Source of the DNA: an uncultured Eubacteriales bacterium
GTDB taxonomy: Bacteria > Bacillota > Clostridia > Christensenellales > Aristaeellaceae
Direction: 5' to 3'
Assembly (NCBI GenBank): GCA_902799045.1
Contig: CADBZH010000001.1
Span: forward strand, 62,001 to 126,000
Length of the DNA: 64,000 nucleotides
Positions 25,061 through 34,029 of this stretch are shown here, piece after piece. Every line of letters starts with the position of its first letter. Position 1 is the first letter of the stretch. The notes under the pieces are model-generated. The model worked only from the letters and a program-made list of their open reading frames with translations. It searched no databases and was not told the origin of the DNA. A program made the translations under genes and the position numbers.

Positions 25061-26020
25061 TTGAAAATATCCGAATTTGCGGGCTACGGCGACAAGATGG
25101 AACAGCTGATGCGTTCGGTTCAAGCCGGGCGCATTGTTCATGCCCTGCTGCTGGTGGGGCCCCACGGCTCCGGCAAGCGCACGATGGCGCGGCTGCTGGC
25201 GCAGGCCATGGTCTGCACCGGCGCGGCGAAGCCCTGCGGCGTCTGCCCGGCCTGCAAGCGTTTTTTGAACGGCACCCATCCGGACGTGCACCTGGTGCGG
25301 CCGGAAAAGAAGTCCATCGGCGTGGACGAGGTGCGCGCGCTGATCGACGCGCTGGCGCTGCGGCCCTATGAGGGCGGGCGGCACATCGCCTTTATCGAGC
25401 AGGCGGAGAAGCTGACGCCCGCGGCGCAGAACGCCCTGCTGAAGACGCTGGAGAGCCCGTCGGGAGACGTGATGTTCTTCCTGATTACCGACGCGCCCGG
25501 CGCGCTGCTGTCCACCATTGTGTCCCGCTGCCAGACGGTGCGCTTCACGGACCTGAGCGTCGAGGAGTGCGCGCGGGTGCTGCAGGGTCGGGGGATCGAG
25601 CCGGCCCGCGCCGCGGAGCTGGCCGGCATGGCCCAGGGCTCGGTGGGCCGGGCGCTGGAGATCCGGGACGACGGCGACTACCCCGCCCTGCGGGAGCGGG
25701 TGCTTGAGTCGCTTGCAGCCCTCTCGGACCGGGCCAGCGTGGCCGGGGCCGCCTCCCCGCTGGAGGAGGACAAGGGCGACGAGACCCGGATGCTGGACAT
25801 CATGGAGCTCTGGGCACGGGACCTGATGGCGCTGCAGAGCGGCGCGACGCCCTATCAGGCGGCCGAGTCTGACCGGCTTCGGCGCTCGAAGCTGGACGGC
25901 CGGGCGTTGCTGAAGGGCGTGGTGCTGGCGCGGATGCAGCTGGCCAGCAACGTCTCCTGGCCGAACGCGCTGGAGAATATGTATTTCACACTCACGGAAA
26001 GTGGTATGATTCGGAGGTAA
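25061..26020 (+). CDS. holB: DNA polymerase III subunit delta'
   Basis: 319 residues. The clamp-loader AAA+ fold shows Walker A GPHGSGKR (about residues 33-40), a zinc-binding CGVCPACK segment (about 59-66) and the SRC sensor (STIVSRCQTVRF). The delta' subunit works with delta and tau/gamma to load the beta clamp. TTG is the likely start (MKISEFAGYGDKMEQL), nine bases after the darA stop. It ends in GGAGGTAA, which also provides the RBS for ricT. Confidence 0.94.
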   Translation: MKISEFAGYGDKMEQLMRSVQAGRIVHALLLVGPHGSGKRTMARLLAQAMVCTGAAKPCGVCPACKRFLNGTHPDVHLVRPEKKSIGVDEVRALIDALALRPYEGGRHIAFIEQAEKLTPAAQNALLKTLESPSGDVMFFLITDAPGALLSTIVSRCQTVRFTDLSVEECARVLQGRGIEPARAAELAGMAQGSVGRALEIRDDGDYPALRERVLESLAALSDRASVAGAASPLEEDKGDETRMLDIMELWARDLMALQSGATPYQAAESDRLRRSKLDGRALLKGVVLARMQLASNVSWPNALENMYFTLTESGMIRR

Positions 26021-26028
26021 ACACCCAT

Positions 26029-27150
26029 ATGGCAACCGTCATCGGCGTCCGCTTCAAGAAGGCGGGCAAGGTATACTATTTTGATCCGGACGGCATCTGG
26101 CCGCATCCGGGCGACAACGTGATCGTCGAGACCGCGCGGGGCGTGGAGTTCGGCGAGGTAGTGACCGGCGCGCGCACCGTCAGCGACCAACAGATCGTGA
26201 CGCCGCTGAAAAAGGTGATCCGCGTCGCCACCGAGGAGGACACCCGCCGCGCGGAGAACAACGAGAAGCGAGAGAAGGAGGCCTTCCAGATCTGCCAGGA
26301 GCGCATCGCCAGGCACAAGCTGGACATGAAGCTCGTCAGCGTGGAATACACCTTCGACAACAACAAGATCATCTTTTATTTCACCGCCAACGGCCGCGTG
26401 GATTTCCGCGACCTGGTGAAGGACCTGGCCGGCGTGTTCAAGATCCGCATCGAGCTGCGCCAGATCGGCGTGCGCGACGAGGCGAAGATGCTGGGCGGCC
26501 TGGGCTCCTGCGGGCGGCAGATCTGCTGCGGCGCGTTCCTGGGGGATTTCCAGCCCGTGTCCATCAAGATGGCGAAGGAGCAGAACCTCTCCCTGAACCC
26601 CACGAAGATCTCCGGCCAGTGCGGGCGGCTGATGTGCTGCCTGAAGTACGAGCAGGACAACTACGAGGCGGTGCTGAAGCGGGTGCCCCGGGTGGGCAAG
26701 GACGTCATCACCCCCGACGGCGTGGGCGTGATCGCGGAGATCAACTGCATCAAGGAGACCGTGAAGGTGCGCGTGCGCGTGGACGACGACAGCTATGACG
26801 TGCGCGAATACGCCATCGACGACGTGCGCCGCCCCAGCGCGGAGGACGCCGCGGCCCTGAAGGACATGTCTCGGCCGGAGCGCAAGCCCCGCCGCCCGAA
26901 GCCCGTGCCGGAGCAGCCGGCGGAAGAGGGGGAGGAGGGCTCCGAGGAGCCGAAGAAGAAGCGCTATCCGCGCCAGAAGGCGCCCCGGAATCTGTCCACC
27001 GATCAGTTCCTGGAGAAGCTGAGGGAGAGCGAAGGCGCGGCACAGGGCCAGGCCCTCGCGCGGGAGCATCGCCGCCGCCGCGGCCGCGGCAAGGGCGGCG
27101 AGGGCCACGAGGGGCAGGCGCCGAAGCCGGAGACCCCGAAGGGCGAATGA
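26029..27150 (+). CDS. ricT: PSP1-domain protein RicT (YaaT)
   Basis: 373 residues. The PSP1 domain covers about residues 55-185, with the cysteine set LGSCGRQICCGAF and QCGRLMCCLKYEQ. In Bacillus, RicA-RicF-RicT carries 4Fe-4S clusters and promotes RNase Y-dependent RNA maturation, sporulation and competence. The C-terminal roughly 100 residues are a charged, Lys/Arg/Glu/Pro-rich extension ending RRRRGRGKGGEG, longer than in Bacillus and possibly RNA-binding. Third gene of the darA operon, with an eight-base gap. Confidence 0.92.
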   Translation: MATVIGVRFKKAGKVYYFDPDGIWPHPGDNVIVETARGVEFGEVVTGARTVSDQQIVTPLKKVIRVATEEDTRRAENNEKREKEAFQICQERIARHKLDMKLVSVEYTFDNNKIIFYFTANGRVDFRDLVKDLAGVFKIRIELRQIGVRDEAKMLGGLGSCGRQICCGAFLGDFQPVSIKMAKEQNLSLNPTKISGQCGRLMCCLKYEQDNYEAVLKRVPRVGKDVITPDGVGVIAEINCIKETVKVRVRVDDDSYDVREYAIDDVRRPSAEDAAALKDMSRPERKPRRPKPVPEQPAEEGEEGSEEPKKKRYPRQKAPRNLSTDQFLEKLRESEGAAQGQALAREHRRRRGRGKGGEGHEGQAPKPETPKGE

Positions 27151-27206
27151 TTCCGAAGCTGTCACGGAAAATTTAAAATTTGTGGCGAGAAATGTTCGGA
27201 AAAGGC

Positions 27207-27235
27207 TGTACAAAATTGTTCCAGTGTGTTATAAT
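27207..27235 (+). promoter_or_regulatory. Promoter for the CxxC zinc protein, with long leader
   Basis: TGTACA (27207-27212), 17-base spacer, TATAAT (27230-27235). About 115 bases of leader follow, with a CCGAT/ATCGG stem at 27290-27306. I do not recognise a known riboswitch in it. Confidence 0.65.
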
Positions 27236-27357
27236 ATTTTCAGCCCCGATTAGCAGGCTTTTGAACCGTATCCCTCCGGTGGAACCCTACCGATGGCAGG
27301 AATCGGCAACAGAGACTATACATCGCACGGGCAACACAATTAGGAGGGTTTATTTCC

Positions 27358-27654
27358 ATGTTTGAAGACAAGACTTTGGTATGTCGTGAGTGTGGCAACG
27401 AGTTCGTTTTCACCGCTTCCGAGCAGCAGTTCTACGCCGACAAGGGCTTCCAGAACGAGCCCGGCCGCTGCAAGGCCTGCCGCGACAAGCGCAAGGCCGC
27501 CAACGGTGGCTTCAACCGCGCCGATCGCCCCATGTATGATGTCGTTTGCGCCGAGTGCGGCAAGCCCACCCAGGTGCCCTTCCAGCCCCGTGGGGATCGC
27601 CCGGTGTACTGCCGTGAGTGCTTCGACAAGCAGCGCATGGAGAGCCGCTGGTAA
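27358..27654 (+). CDS. Small zinc-ribbon protein (CxxC-x17-CxxC type)
   Basis: 98 residues with two zinc-binding pairs. The first half has CRECGNEF and, about 22 residues on, CKACRDKR. The second has CAEC and CREC separated by exactly 17 residues, the signature of the CxxC-x17-CxxC domain. A glycine and basic linker joins them. Function is unknown; such proteins are often abundant and may bind nucleic acid. It has its own strong promoter, AGGAGGG RBS and perfect terminator, so it is a single-gene, probably highly expressed unit. Confidence 0.9.
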   Translation: MFEDKTLVCRECGNEFVFTASEQQFYADKGFQNEPGRCKACRDKRKAANGGFNRADRPMYDVVCAECGKPTQVPFQPRGDRPVYCRECFDKQRMESRW

Positions 27655-27665
27655 GCGATTCATAC

Positions 27666-27696
27666 AAAACTCCCTTCCGAACGGAAGGGAGTTTTT
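27666..27696 (+). terminator. Intrinsic terminator after the zinc protein
   Basis: A ten-base perfect stem CTCCCTTCCG/CGGAAGGGAG with a two-base loop, preceded by AAAA and followed by TTTTT. Confidence 0.95.
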
Positions 27697-27773
27697 GCGT
27701 GCCGAAGCCTTTGCCGGGATCCTGACGGACGCCCGGGGCAGAATTGGAATGAAGTCCGCTCATTATGCGCACA

Positions 27774-27842
27774 GATCCTTCGCTTTGCTCAGGAGGACCG
27801 GGATTGCGACTCCCGGTCACCCTGAGCGTAGCGAAGGATCTG
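27774..27842. repeat. Dispersed inverted repeat, family A (copy 3)
   Basis: A divergent copy with the arms GATCCTTCGCTTTGCTC and GAGCGTAGCGAAGGATC, between the convergent zinc protein and degV genes. Apart from this and the terminator, nothing else was recognised in 27697-27927. Confidence 0.8.
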
Positions 27843-27927
27843 TGCATTTTGCCGGCAAACAGCATCGGAAGAGAGGACCTGCCCGTCCCTTCGCCCTATA
27901 TCCCTGCTTTCCGGGATGTGCCCTTTG

Positions 27928-28779
27928 TCATACCTTCCTCATCAATCCCAGCGCGATGACGCCGGGGCCGACGTGGCAGGCGATGCTGATGGGCAGCGGA
28001 TCGCCGGTGACCTCAAACTGGGGGTACTTTTCCTGCACCTGGGCGGTCCACATGCGGCCGATGCCGTCGTCGCCGGTCCAGGCCGTGCGCAGGATGACGG
28101 GCGTTTCAGAAAAGCGGTCGGCCAGGTCGCTGGCCACGGCGCCCAGCATCGTGTTCTGGGCGGCGTGCAGCCCGCGCACCTTCTTGTAGGTGTCCAGCTT
28201 GCCGCCCTGGATCTGCAGCACCGGCTTGATGTTCAGCACCGTGCCGATGGCGGCCACCGAGGGGGTGATGCGCCCGCCCTTCTTCAGGTACTTCAGGTTG
28301 TCCACGGTCAGGTATATGCTGGCGTCCATGGCCGTGTCCATCAGGTTCTTCACGATGGCTTCGGCGTCCAGCCCCGCGTCGCGCCACTTCAGCGCGTCCA
28401 GCACGGATTGCTTTTGGCTGATGGAGATGCGGCGGTTGTCCACCACGAACACGCGGCCCTCATAGTCCTCCGCGAACAGGCGCGCGCTCTGGCAGCTGGA
28501 GGAGAGTGCGCTGGACATGGGGATGTAAATCAGCTGGTCGAAGCTCTCCAGGGCCTTGTCCCAGCAGCGGGTCACGTCCTCGGGCGAGGGCTGGGAGGTG
28601 GCGACCGACGCGCCGCCGGCCAGGCGCTCGAAGAACTCGGCGTAGGTCATGTTCACGTTTTCCACGTAATTTCGGCCGTTGACGGTGAACGGCATGGGCA
28701 TCAGCGTCACGCCCAGGGCGCGCGCCTCCTCGGAGGTCATGCCGGAATTGGTGTCGGTGATGATGCCGATCCTGCTCAT
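27928..28779 (-). CDS. DegV family fatty acid-binding protein
   Basis: 283 residues. DegV/FakB proteins present fatty acids to the kinase FakA for phosphorylation. Family motifs: IGIITDTNSGMT near the N-terminus, QPSPEDV and YIPMSSALSSSCQSA, the KWRDAG region, LKYLKKGGRITPS and the final HVGPGVIALG. ATG 28779 is preceded by GAAGGGGA; the longer frame upstream is leader. No fakA is nearby. Confidence 0.93.
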   Translation of the reverse strand: MSRIGIITDTNSGMTSEEARALGVTLMPMPFTVNGRNYVENVNMTYAEFFERLAGGASVATSQPSPEDVTRCWDKALESFDQLIYIPMSSALSSSCQSARLFAEDYEGRVFVVDNRRISISQKQSVLDALKWRDAGLDAEAIVKNLMDTAMDASIYLTVDNLKYLKKGGRITPSVAAIGTVLNIKPVLQIQGGKLDTYKKVRGLHAAQNTMLGAVASDLADRFSETPVILRTAWTGDDGIGRMWTAQVQEKYPQFEVTGDPLPISIACHVGPGVIALGLMRKV

Positions 28780-28827
28780 GGTGATATCCCCTTCGCAAAA
28801 TGCTAGGCCTCGTAAACCATCTGTCTC

Positions 28828-28856
28828 ATTGTAGGCGCTCGGCTGTGGCAAATCAA
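28828..28856 (-). promoter_or_regulatory. Sigma-A promoter for degV
   Basis: Minus strand TTGATT (28856-28851), 17-base spacer, TACAAT (28833-28828). Confidence 0.78.
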
Positions 28857-28924
28857 CGCACTTTAGCGGAGTATTGCGTTAAGGTTTGATTGCCGCCGTG
28901 CCGCGTTAATTAACGGATAAGCCG

Positions 28925-28953
28925 TTGTAATTTGCGGCGCGCTGTGCTAAAAT
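28925..28953 (+). promoter_or_regulatory. Sigma-A promoter for the pheS T-box leader
   Basis: TTGTAA (28925-28930), 17-base spacer, TAAAAT (28948-28953). Confidence 0.78.
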
Positions 28954-28959
28954 AGCTGT

Positions 28960-29210
28960 AATTTGGCTGGGATGGAGAGAGTAACCCGCGTTGCCTCCCA
29001 AAGAGAGCCGCGCCATGGCTGGAAGCGCGGCGGACGGGACGCCGGCGAAGTTCACTCCGGAGCTCTTTCGCTGAAAGGCATTTCGAGTAGGCGAAGGCGG
29101 GGTCATTTCCGTTATCAGAATGAGAGGCCCGTTCGCGGACGGGTGAATTTGGGTGGTACAGCGGAGTTTCGGCTTCGCCCCTTGAAGCGGGGCGGAGCCT
29201 TTGTTTTGCC
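28960..29210 (+). promoter_or_regulatory. Phenylalanine T-box leader with terminator
   Basis: The T-box sequence AATTTGGGTGGTACAGCGGA lies at 29147-29166, the part that pairs with the uncharged tRNA acceptor end or forms the antiterminator. The terminator stem GGCTTCGCCCC/GGGGCGGAGCC at 29171-29199 is followed by TTTGTTTT. A plausible specifier codon TTC (Phe) is at 29051-29053, within the GAAGTTCACT context of the Stem I loop. Uncharged tRNA-Phe would allow read-through into pheS. Confidence 0.93.
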
Positions 29211-29251
29211 CCCGAAAAACATCAATCAGGGTTGTGAGGAGTGAACGTTTC

Positions 29252-30274
29252 ATGGAAAAGATGCTTCGTGAAATGCGCGAGCGCGTGATGCAGAACATCA
29301 AGGAGGCGCGGGCGACTGCCAATCTGGAGCAGATTCGCGTGGCCGCGCTGGGCAAGAAGGGCGAGCTGACCGCGCTGCTGCGCGGCATGGGCAAGCTGCC
29401 GCCGGAGGAGAGGCCGAAGATGGGCCAGCTGGTGAACGACGTGCGCGCCGCGCTGGAGACCGAGCTGGAAAAGCGGGCCGCCGAGCTGGCCGAGAAGGAG
29501 AAGGCCGCGCGCCTGGCCGCCGAGACCATCGACGTGACGCTGCCGGGTCCGGAGCGCAGCGCCGGTTCGCTGCACCCGATGAACATCGCCCTCAGGAAGA
29601 TGGTGGATATCTTCGTGGGCATGGGCTATGAGGAGGTCGTCGGCCCGGAGGTGGAGTACGACCACTACAACTTCGAGCTGCTGAACGTGCCGAAGAATCA
29701 CCCGGCGCGCGACGCCCAGGACACCTTCTACGTGGAGGACAACATCGTGCTGCGCAGCCAGACCAGCCCGGTCCAGGCCCGCATCATGACCACCCGCAAG
29801 CCGCCCATCCGCATCATCAGCCCCGGCCGCGTGTATCGCGCCGACGAGGCCGACGCCACCCACAGCCCGGTCTTCCACCAGATGGAGGGCCTGGTGATCG
29901 ACGAGAACATCACCATGGGCGATTTGAAGGGCACGCTGGACGAGTTTGCCCGCCAGATGTATGGCGAGGGCATCCAGACCCGCTTCCGCCCGTCCTTCTT
30001 CCCGTTCACCGAGCCCAGCGCCGAGGTGGACCTGACCTGCGCGAACTGCAAGGGCGCGGGCTGCCGCATGTGCAAGGGCACCGGCTGGATCGAGGTGCTG
30101 GGCGCCGGCATGGTGAACCCGCGGGTGCTGGAGATGTGCGGCATCGACAGCCACAAGTATTCCGGCTTCGCCTTCGGCATGGGCGTGGAGCGCATCGCTC
30201 TTTTGAAGTACAACATTCCGAACCTCAGATACCTCTATGAGAATGACCTGCGGTTCCTGACGCAATACCGGTAA
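29252..30274 (+). CDS. pheS: Phenylalanine--tRNA ligase alpha subunit
   Basis: 340 residues, normal for the bacterial alpha chain. An N-terminal coiled coil (residues about 1-90) is followed by the class II catalytic core. Recognisable blocks are HPMNIALRKMVDIFVGMGYE, RSQTSPVQARIM, PGRVYRADEADATHSPVFHQ (motif 2 region) and FGMGVERIALLKYNIPNLR (motif 3). It forms an alpha2beta2 enzyme with PheT. ATG 29252 follows GAGGAG and lies just after the T-box terminator. A heptamer repeat element separates it from pheT. Confidence 0.97.
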   Translation: MEKMLREMRERVMQNIKEARATANLEQIRVAALGKKGELTALLRGMGKLPPEERPKMGQLVNDVRAALETELEKRAAELAEKEKAARLAAETIDVTLPGPERSAGSLHPMNIALRKMVDIFVGMGYEEVVGPEVEYDHYNFELLNVPKNHPARDAQDTFYVEDNIVLRSQTSPVQARIMTTRKPPIRIISPGRVYRADEADATHSPVFHQMEGLVIDENITMGDLKGTLDEFARQMYGEGIQTRFRPSFFPFTEPSAEVDLTCANCKGAGCRMCKGTGWIEVLGAGMVNPRVLEMCGIDSHKYSGFAFGMGVERIALLKYNIPNLRYLYENDLRFLTQYR

Positions 30275-30277
30275 ATG

Positions 30278-30390
30278 AGTGTGGAGTGTTGAGAGTGGAG
30301 CGTGGAGCGATCGTTTGAGGTGGGAGTTGTTCTCATCAGCGGAATTGAGAGACCCGAAGGATTTCCACCACACTCCACACTGGAGAGTGA
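30278..30390. repeat. Heptamer-based element with inverted arms between pheS and pheT
   Basis: The left side is a run of related seven-base units (GAGTGTG, GAGTGTT, GAGAGTG, GAGCGTG). An 11-base arm AGTGTGGAGTG (30278-30288) has its exact complement at 30371-30381. The element splits an otherwise contiguous gene pair. Confidence 0.75.
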
Positions 30391-30424
30391 TTCCCTCGAA
30401 TAGAAAACGGAGGTTTGTATAATT

Positions 30425-32818
30425 ATGAAAGTCCCAATGAAGTGGCTGAAGGAATATGTGGATATCAAGCTCCCGGCGGAGGAATACGCCTCCCGCATGG
30501 TGATGACCGGCACCGCCGTCGAAGGCGTGGAGAAGACCGGCGAGCAGTTTGACAAGGTGGTTGTGGGCTATGTGGAGAGTTGCGTGGACCATCCCAATTC
30601 CGATCACCTGCACATCTGCATGGTGGACGTGGGCGAGGCGGAGCCCCTGCAGATCGTCTGCGGCGCGCCGAATGTGCACGCGGGCATGCGGGTGGCGGCG
30701 GCGCTGGACGGCGCGCATTTGCCCGGGGGCGTCAAAATCAAGAAGGGCAAGATGCGCGGCGAGGTGTCCATGGGCATGCTGTGCTCCGGCCCGGAGCTGG
30801 ACGTGCCCGCGGGCCTGTATCCCCACATCGGCGACGAGGGCATCATCGAGATCTTCGAGGACGTGAAGCCCGGCACCGACGTCAAGGAGGTCTTCGGCCT
30901 CGGCGACGACATCGTCGACTTTGAGATCCTGGCCAACCGCCCGGACTGCCTGAGCGTCTGGGGCTTGGCGAGGGAATCCAGCGCCGTGCTCCAGGAGCAC
31001 TTCGTGGTGCCGGAGATCGCCGTGGAAGAGGAAGGAAAGGGCACCTTCGACGACTACGCCAGGGTGGAGGTGCTGGACGACGAGGCCTGCCCCCGCTATT
31101 GCGCGCGGGTCATCACCGACGTGAAGATCGGCCCCAGCCCCAAGTGGATGCGGGAATACCTGTATGGCGCGGGCGTCCGTCCCATCAACAACATCGTGGA
31201 CATCACCAACTTCGTCATGCTGGAGACCGGCCACCCGATGCACGCCTTTGACCTGTCCAAGGTGAAGGAGCAGACCATCGTCGTGCGCCGCGCCCGCCCG
31301 GGCGAGCATCTCACCACGCTGGACGGCAAGGAACACGTGCTGGATGAGACCATGCTGGTGATCGCCGACAAGCAGAACGCCACCGGCCTGGCCGGCATCA
31401 TGGGCGGCGAGGAGAGCGAGATCGTCAGCGACACGGCCAGCGTGCTGTTCGAGTGCGCGGCCTTTGAGCGCGCCAACAACCGCGTCACCGCCCGCAAGCT
31501 GGGCGTGCGCACCGAGGCCAGCGGCCGCTTCGAGAAGGGCGTCTGCCCGGACACCGCCATGGAGGCGCTGGAGCGGGCCTGCATGCTGGTGAACATGCTG
31601 GAGTGCGGCAAGGTGGTGCCCGGCGCGTTCGACCACTATCCGAACCCGAAGCCCCCGGTGGAGATCGAGGCCGAGGTGGAGCGCATCCGCCGCCGCATCG
31701 GCGTGGACGTGCCCGCCGAGGACATGGAGGACATCCTGAACCGCCTGTACATCGACACGACCCTCGTGGACGGCAGGCTGCTGCACTGCGAGGTGCCCGC
31801 CTTCCGCCAGGACATGGAGACCGAGGCCGACGTGTCCGAGGAAGTGCTGCGCATGTACGGCTACGACCACATCCCCTCCACGCTGATGAACGGCGTGACG
31901 ATGGCGGGCCGTCGCAACCCGGTGAACGCCTTCGGCGACCGGGTGAAGGAGGCGCTGGTGGGCATGGGCCTGTACGAGGCGCTGAACTATTCCTTCATCA
32001 GCCCGAAGTGGATCGACGCCCTGGGCCTGGACCAGGACGATCCGCGCCGCCGTGCCGTGACGCTGCGCAACCCCCTGGGCGAGGATACCAGCGTGATGCG
32101 CACGTCCCTGGTGCCCAGCATGCTGAACACCGTGGCGGGCAACCTGAACCGCGGCAACGCCTCCGGCGCGCTGTTCGAGCTGAGCAAGGTGTTCGTGCCC
32201 GCCGAAAAGGCCGGGGACCTGCCCACCGAGAAGAACGCGCTGTGCTTGAGCGCCTTCGGCGAGGACGTGGACTTCTACACCGTGAAGAACATCGTGGTCT
32301 GGCTGCTGGCGAAGTTCGGCGTGACGGCGCAGATCGAAGCAGCGGGCGACGGCTACTACCATCCGGGCCGCAAGGCGGTGCTTACCGCGAACGGCGTGAA
32401 GCTGGCGACGCTGGGCGAGGTGCATCCGGACGTGGCCGAGCGCTTTGACATCAAGGGCCGCGTGTACCTGGCCGAGGTGGACCTGGACGCCCTGATGCCT
32501 CTGGAACAGGATTTCTACGGCGTGAAGCCCCTGCCGAAGTTCCCTGCCGTCAGCCGCGATATCGCCGTGGTGGTGGACGAGAAAATCGGCGCGGGCACGA
32601 TGATGGACGCCATCCGCAGGGCGGCCGCCAAGACGCTGGAGGACGTGAAGCTGTTTGACATCTATCGCGGTGAAAAGCTGGGCAAGGAAAGGAAGTCCGT
32701 GGCCTACGCCATCACGCTGCGCGCCCCCGACCGCACCCTGACCGACGAGGAGATCAACGGCACCATGGAAAAGGTGCTGAAGGCTCTGAAGGAATTCGGT
32801 GCGGAGCTGAGGGCGTAA
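30425..32818 (+). CDS. pheT: Phenylalanine--tRNA ligase beta subunit
   Basis: 797 residues, the usual bacterial length. Domains in order: an N-terminal MKVPMKWLKEYVDIKLPAEE segment, a tRNA-binding OB fold (about 40-150), the B3/B4 editing domain (about 210-390), B5 (about 400-475), a class II-like core, and the C-terminal ferredoxin-fold anticodon-binding domain (FPAVSRDIAVVVDEKIGAG onward, ending GTMEKVLKALKEFGAELRA). RBS GGAGG ten bases upstream. Expected to share pheS T-box control despite the 150-base gap. Confidence 0.97.
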   Translation: MKVPMKWLKEYVDIKLPAEEYASRMVMTGTAVEGVEKTGEQFDKVVVGYVESCVDHPNSDHLHICMVDVGEAEPLQIVCGAPNVHAGMRVAAALDGAHLPGGVKIKKGKMRGEVSMGMLCSGPELDVPAGLYPHIGDEGIIEIFEDVKPGTDVKEVFGLGDDIVDFEILANRPDCLSVWGLARESSAVLQEHFVVPEIAVEEEGKGTFDDYARVEVLDDEACPRYCARVITDVKIGPSPKWMREYLYGAGVRPINNIVDITNFVMLETGHPMHAFDLSKVKEQTIVVRRARPGEHLTTLDGKEHVLDETMLVIADKQNATGLAGIMGGEESEIVSDTASVLFECAAFERANNRVTARKLGVRTEASGRFEKGVCPDTAMEALERACMLVNMLECGKVVPGAFDHYPNPKPPVEIEAEVERIRRRIGVDVPAEDMEDILNRLYIDTTLVDGRLLHCEVPAFRQDMETEADVSEEVLRMYGYDHIPSTLMNGVTMAGRRNPVNAFGDRVKEALVGMGLYEALNYSFISPKWIDALGLDQDDPRRRAVTLRNPLGEDTSVMRTSLVPSMLNTVAGNLNRGNASGALFELSKVFVPAEKAGDLPTEKNALCLSAFGEDVDFYTVKNIVVWLLAKFGVTAQIEAAGDGYYHPGRKAVLTANGVKLATLGEVHPDVAERFDIKGRVYLAEVDLDALMPLEQDFYGVKPLPKFPAVSRDIAVVVDEKIGAGTMMDAIRRAAAKTLEDVKLFDIYRGEKLGKERKSVAYAITLRAPDRTLTDEEINGTMEKVLKALKEFGAELRA

Positions 32819-32833
32819 GACAATTGAAAATCC

Positions 32834-32873
32834 GGAATTGGGAATTGGGAACGAAGGACCCGATTCCCAATTC
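32834..32873 (+). repeat. GGAATTG heptamer element, hairpin after pheT
   Basis: Two GGAATTG units (32834-32847) continue into GGAA. The arm GAATTGGGAA (32842-32851) pairs with TTCCCAATTC (32864-32873) across 12 bases. It could end the pheST transcript, though it lacks a T tract. Confidence 0.7.
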
Positions 32874-32898
32874 TGTATCAAATACAGGAGGAACGATC

Positions 32899-33306
32899 AT
32901 GGACTCGATTTGGATGGAGATGCTGGAGGCGGCGAAGGCCGTGCGCAACGAGCGCCGCGTGTCCGAATACGTGACCTGCGGCGAGGTCTCCGCGGCGGTT
33001 CGCTCGAAGTCCGGCAGGATCTATACCGGCGTCTGCGTGGACACCTGCTCCACGCTGGGCATCTGCGCCGAGCGCAACGCCATATTCAACATGCTGACCA
33101 ACGGCGAGCAGGCGATCGACCGCGTGCTGTCGATTCTGCCTGACGGCTCGGGCGGCGCGCCCTGCGGGGCCTGCCGGGAGCTGATGGTGCAGCTGATGCC
33201 CGACGACTATCCCGCCGTCCGCGTCCTGCTGGACAACGAGACGGGCCGGGAGACGACCCTGGGCGAGCTGACGCCCGAATGGTGGATTCAGCCCCAAAAG
33301 AGATGA
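32899..33306 (+). CDS. Cytidine deaminase-like protein
   Basis: 135 residues of the zinc-dependent CDA fold. The zinc and catalytic site is CAERNA (about residues 55-60, Cys ligand and catalytic Glu), with the second pair PCGACRE (about 92-98). Free-standing members deaminate cytidine or deoxycytidine for salvage; related proteins deaminate blasticidin. The usual FGRTxCAE is here TCSTLGICAE. ATG 32899 follows AGGAGG. It overlaps the next gene by four bases (ATGA). Confidence 0.88.
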   Translation: MDSIWMEMLEAAKAVRNERRVSEYVTCGEVSAAVRSKSGRIYTGVCVDTCSTLGICAERNAIFNMLTNGEQAIDRVLSILPDGSGGAPCGACRELMVQLMPDDYPAVRVLLDNETGRETTLGELTPEWWIQPQKR

Positions 33307-33758
33307 TTGAGCGGGTGGAGGCGCCGGAGCGCCGCGCGGAGATCGCCCGGGCGATCCTGGAGGCCCTGCCGGATTGGTTCGGCATCGAGGAATCGCGGGA
33401 GCGCTACATCGCCGAAAGCCGCGAACGGCTGACGCTGGCCGCCGTCAAGGCGGGTCGGCCCGTGGGCTTTCTGTGCCTGAAGGAGACGGGAGACGCCACC
33501 GTGGAGCTGGCCGTGATGGGCGTGCTGCCCGATTGTCACCGCAAGGGCTACGGGCGGCGGCTGGTCGAAGCCGCCGTCGCCTGCGCCCGGGAGGCGGGCT
33601 ATCGCTTCATGCAGGTCAAGACCGTGAAGATGGGCGTCTATGAGGATTACGACCGCACGAACCGCTTTTACCGCAGCATGGGCTTTCAGGAGTTCGAGGT
33701 GTTCCCGGAGATGTGGGACGCGGCGAATCCCTGCCAGATCTACGTGATGGCGCTGTGA
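33303..33758 (+). CDS. GNAT family N-acetyltransferase
   Basis: 151 residues. The acetyl-CoA loop LPDCHRKGYGRRLVEAAV (about residues 79-96) and the TNRFYRSMGFQEFEVF ending define the GNAT fold. It starts at ATG 33303, overlapping the deaminase stop as ATGA, which argues for coupled translation. Deaminase and acetyltransferase together might modify nucleoside-like compounds, but this is speculation; the substrate is unknown. Confidence 0.86.
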   Translation: MIERVEAPERRAEIARAILEALPDWFGIEESRERYIAESRERLTLAAVKAGRPVGFLCLKETGDATVELAVMGVLPDCHRKGYGRRLVEAAVACAREAGYRFMQVKTVKMGVYEDYDRTNRFYRSMGFQEFEVFPEMWDAANPCQIYVMAL

Positions 33759-33864
33759 GGCGGGCAAAGAAGGGGGGAGGATACTTTCCGGGAATCGCAT
33801 AAACGGCAGGCGCTTCACAAAAGCCTGGAGAATCAGCCAGATGCAGTCGGCTTGGATGCGAACA

Positions 33865-33933
33865 GATCCTTCGCTGCGCTCAGGATGACAGGGATTTCGA
33901 CTAGTTGTCATCCTGAGCGCAGCGAAGGATCTG
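33865..33933. repeat. Dispersed inverted repeat, family A (copy 4)
   Basis: The arms GATCCTTCGCTGCGCTC and GAGCGCAGCGAAGGATC enclose a TGACA/TGTCA stem, between the convergent GNAT and lipoprotein genes. Nothing else was recognised in 33759-34029. Confidence 0.85.
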
Positions 33934-34029
33934 CCCATTTTGACGAATGATGGCACTGAAAGAGAAACCAGACAAGCTCCCCCGGCCCTCCATGAAGGGC
34001 TATCCTCCGGCAACGGACCCCTCGTTCCT

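Noticed and set aside
27362..28189. 275-codon plus-strand frame from the zinc protein region into degV
   Set aside because: It crosses a perfect terminator and a dispersed repeat and is antisense to degV.
29222..32881. 1219-codon open frame on the minus strand across pheS and pheT
   Set aside because: It runs antisense to two certain genes, has His/Val/Leu/Arg-rich nonsense composition and arises from codon bias in high-GC DNA.
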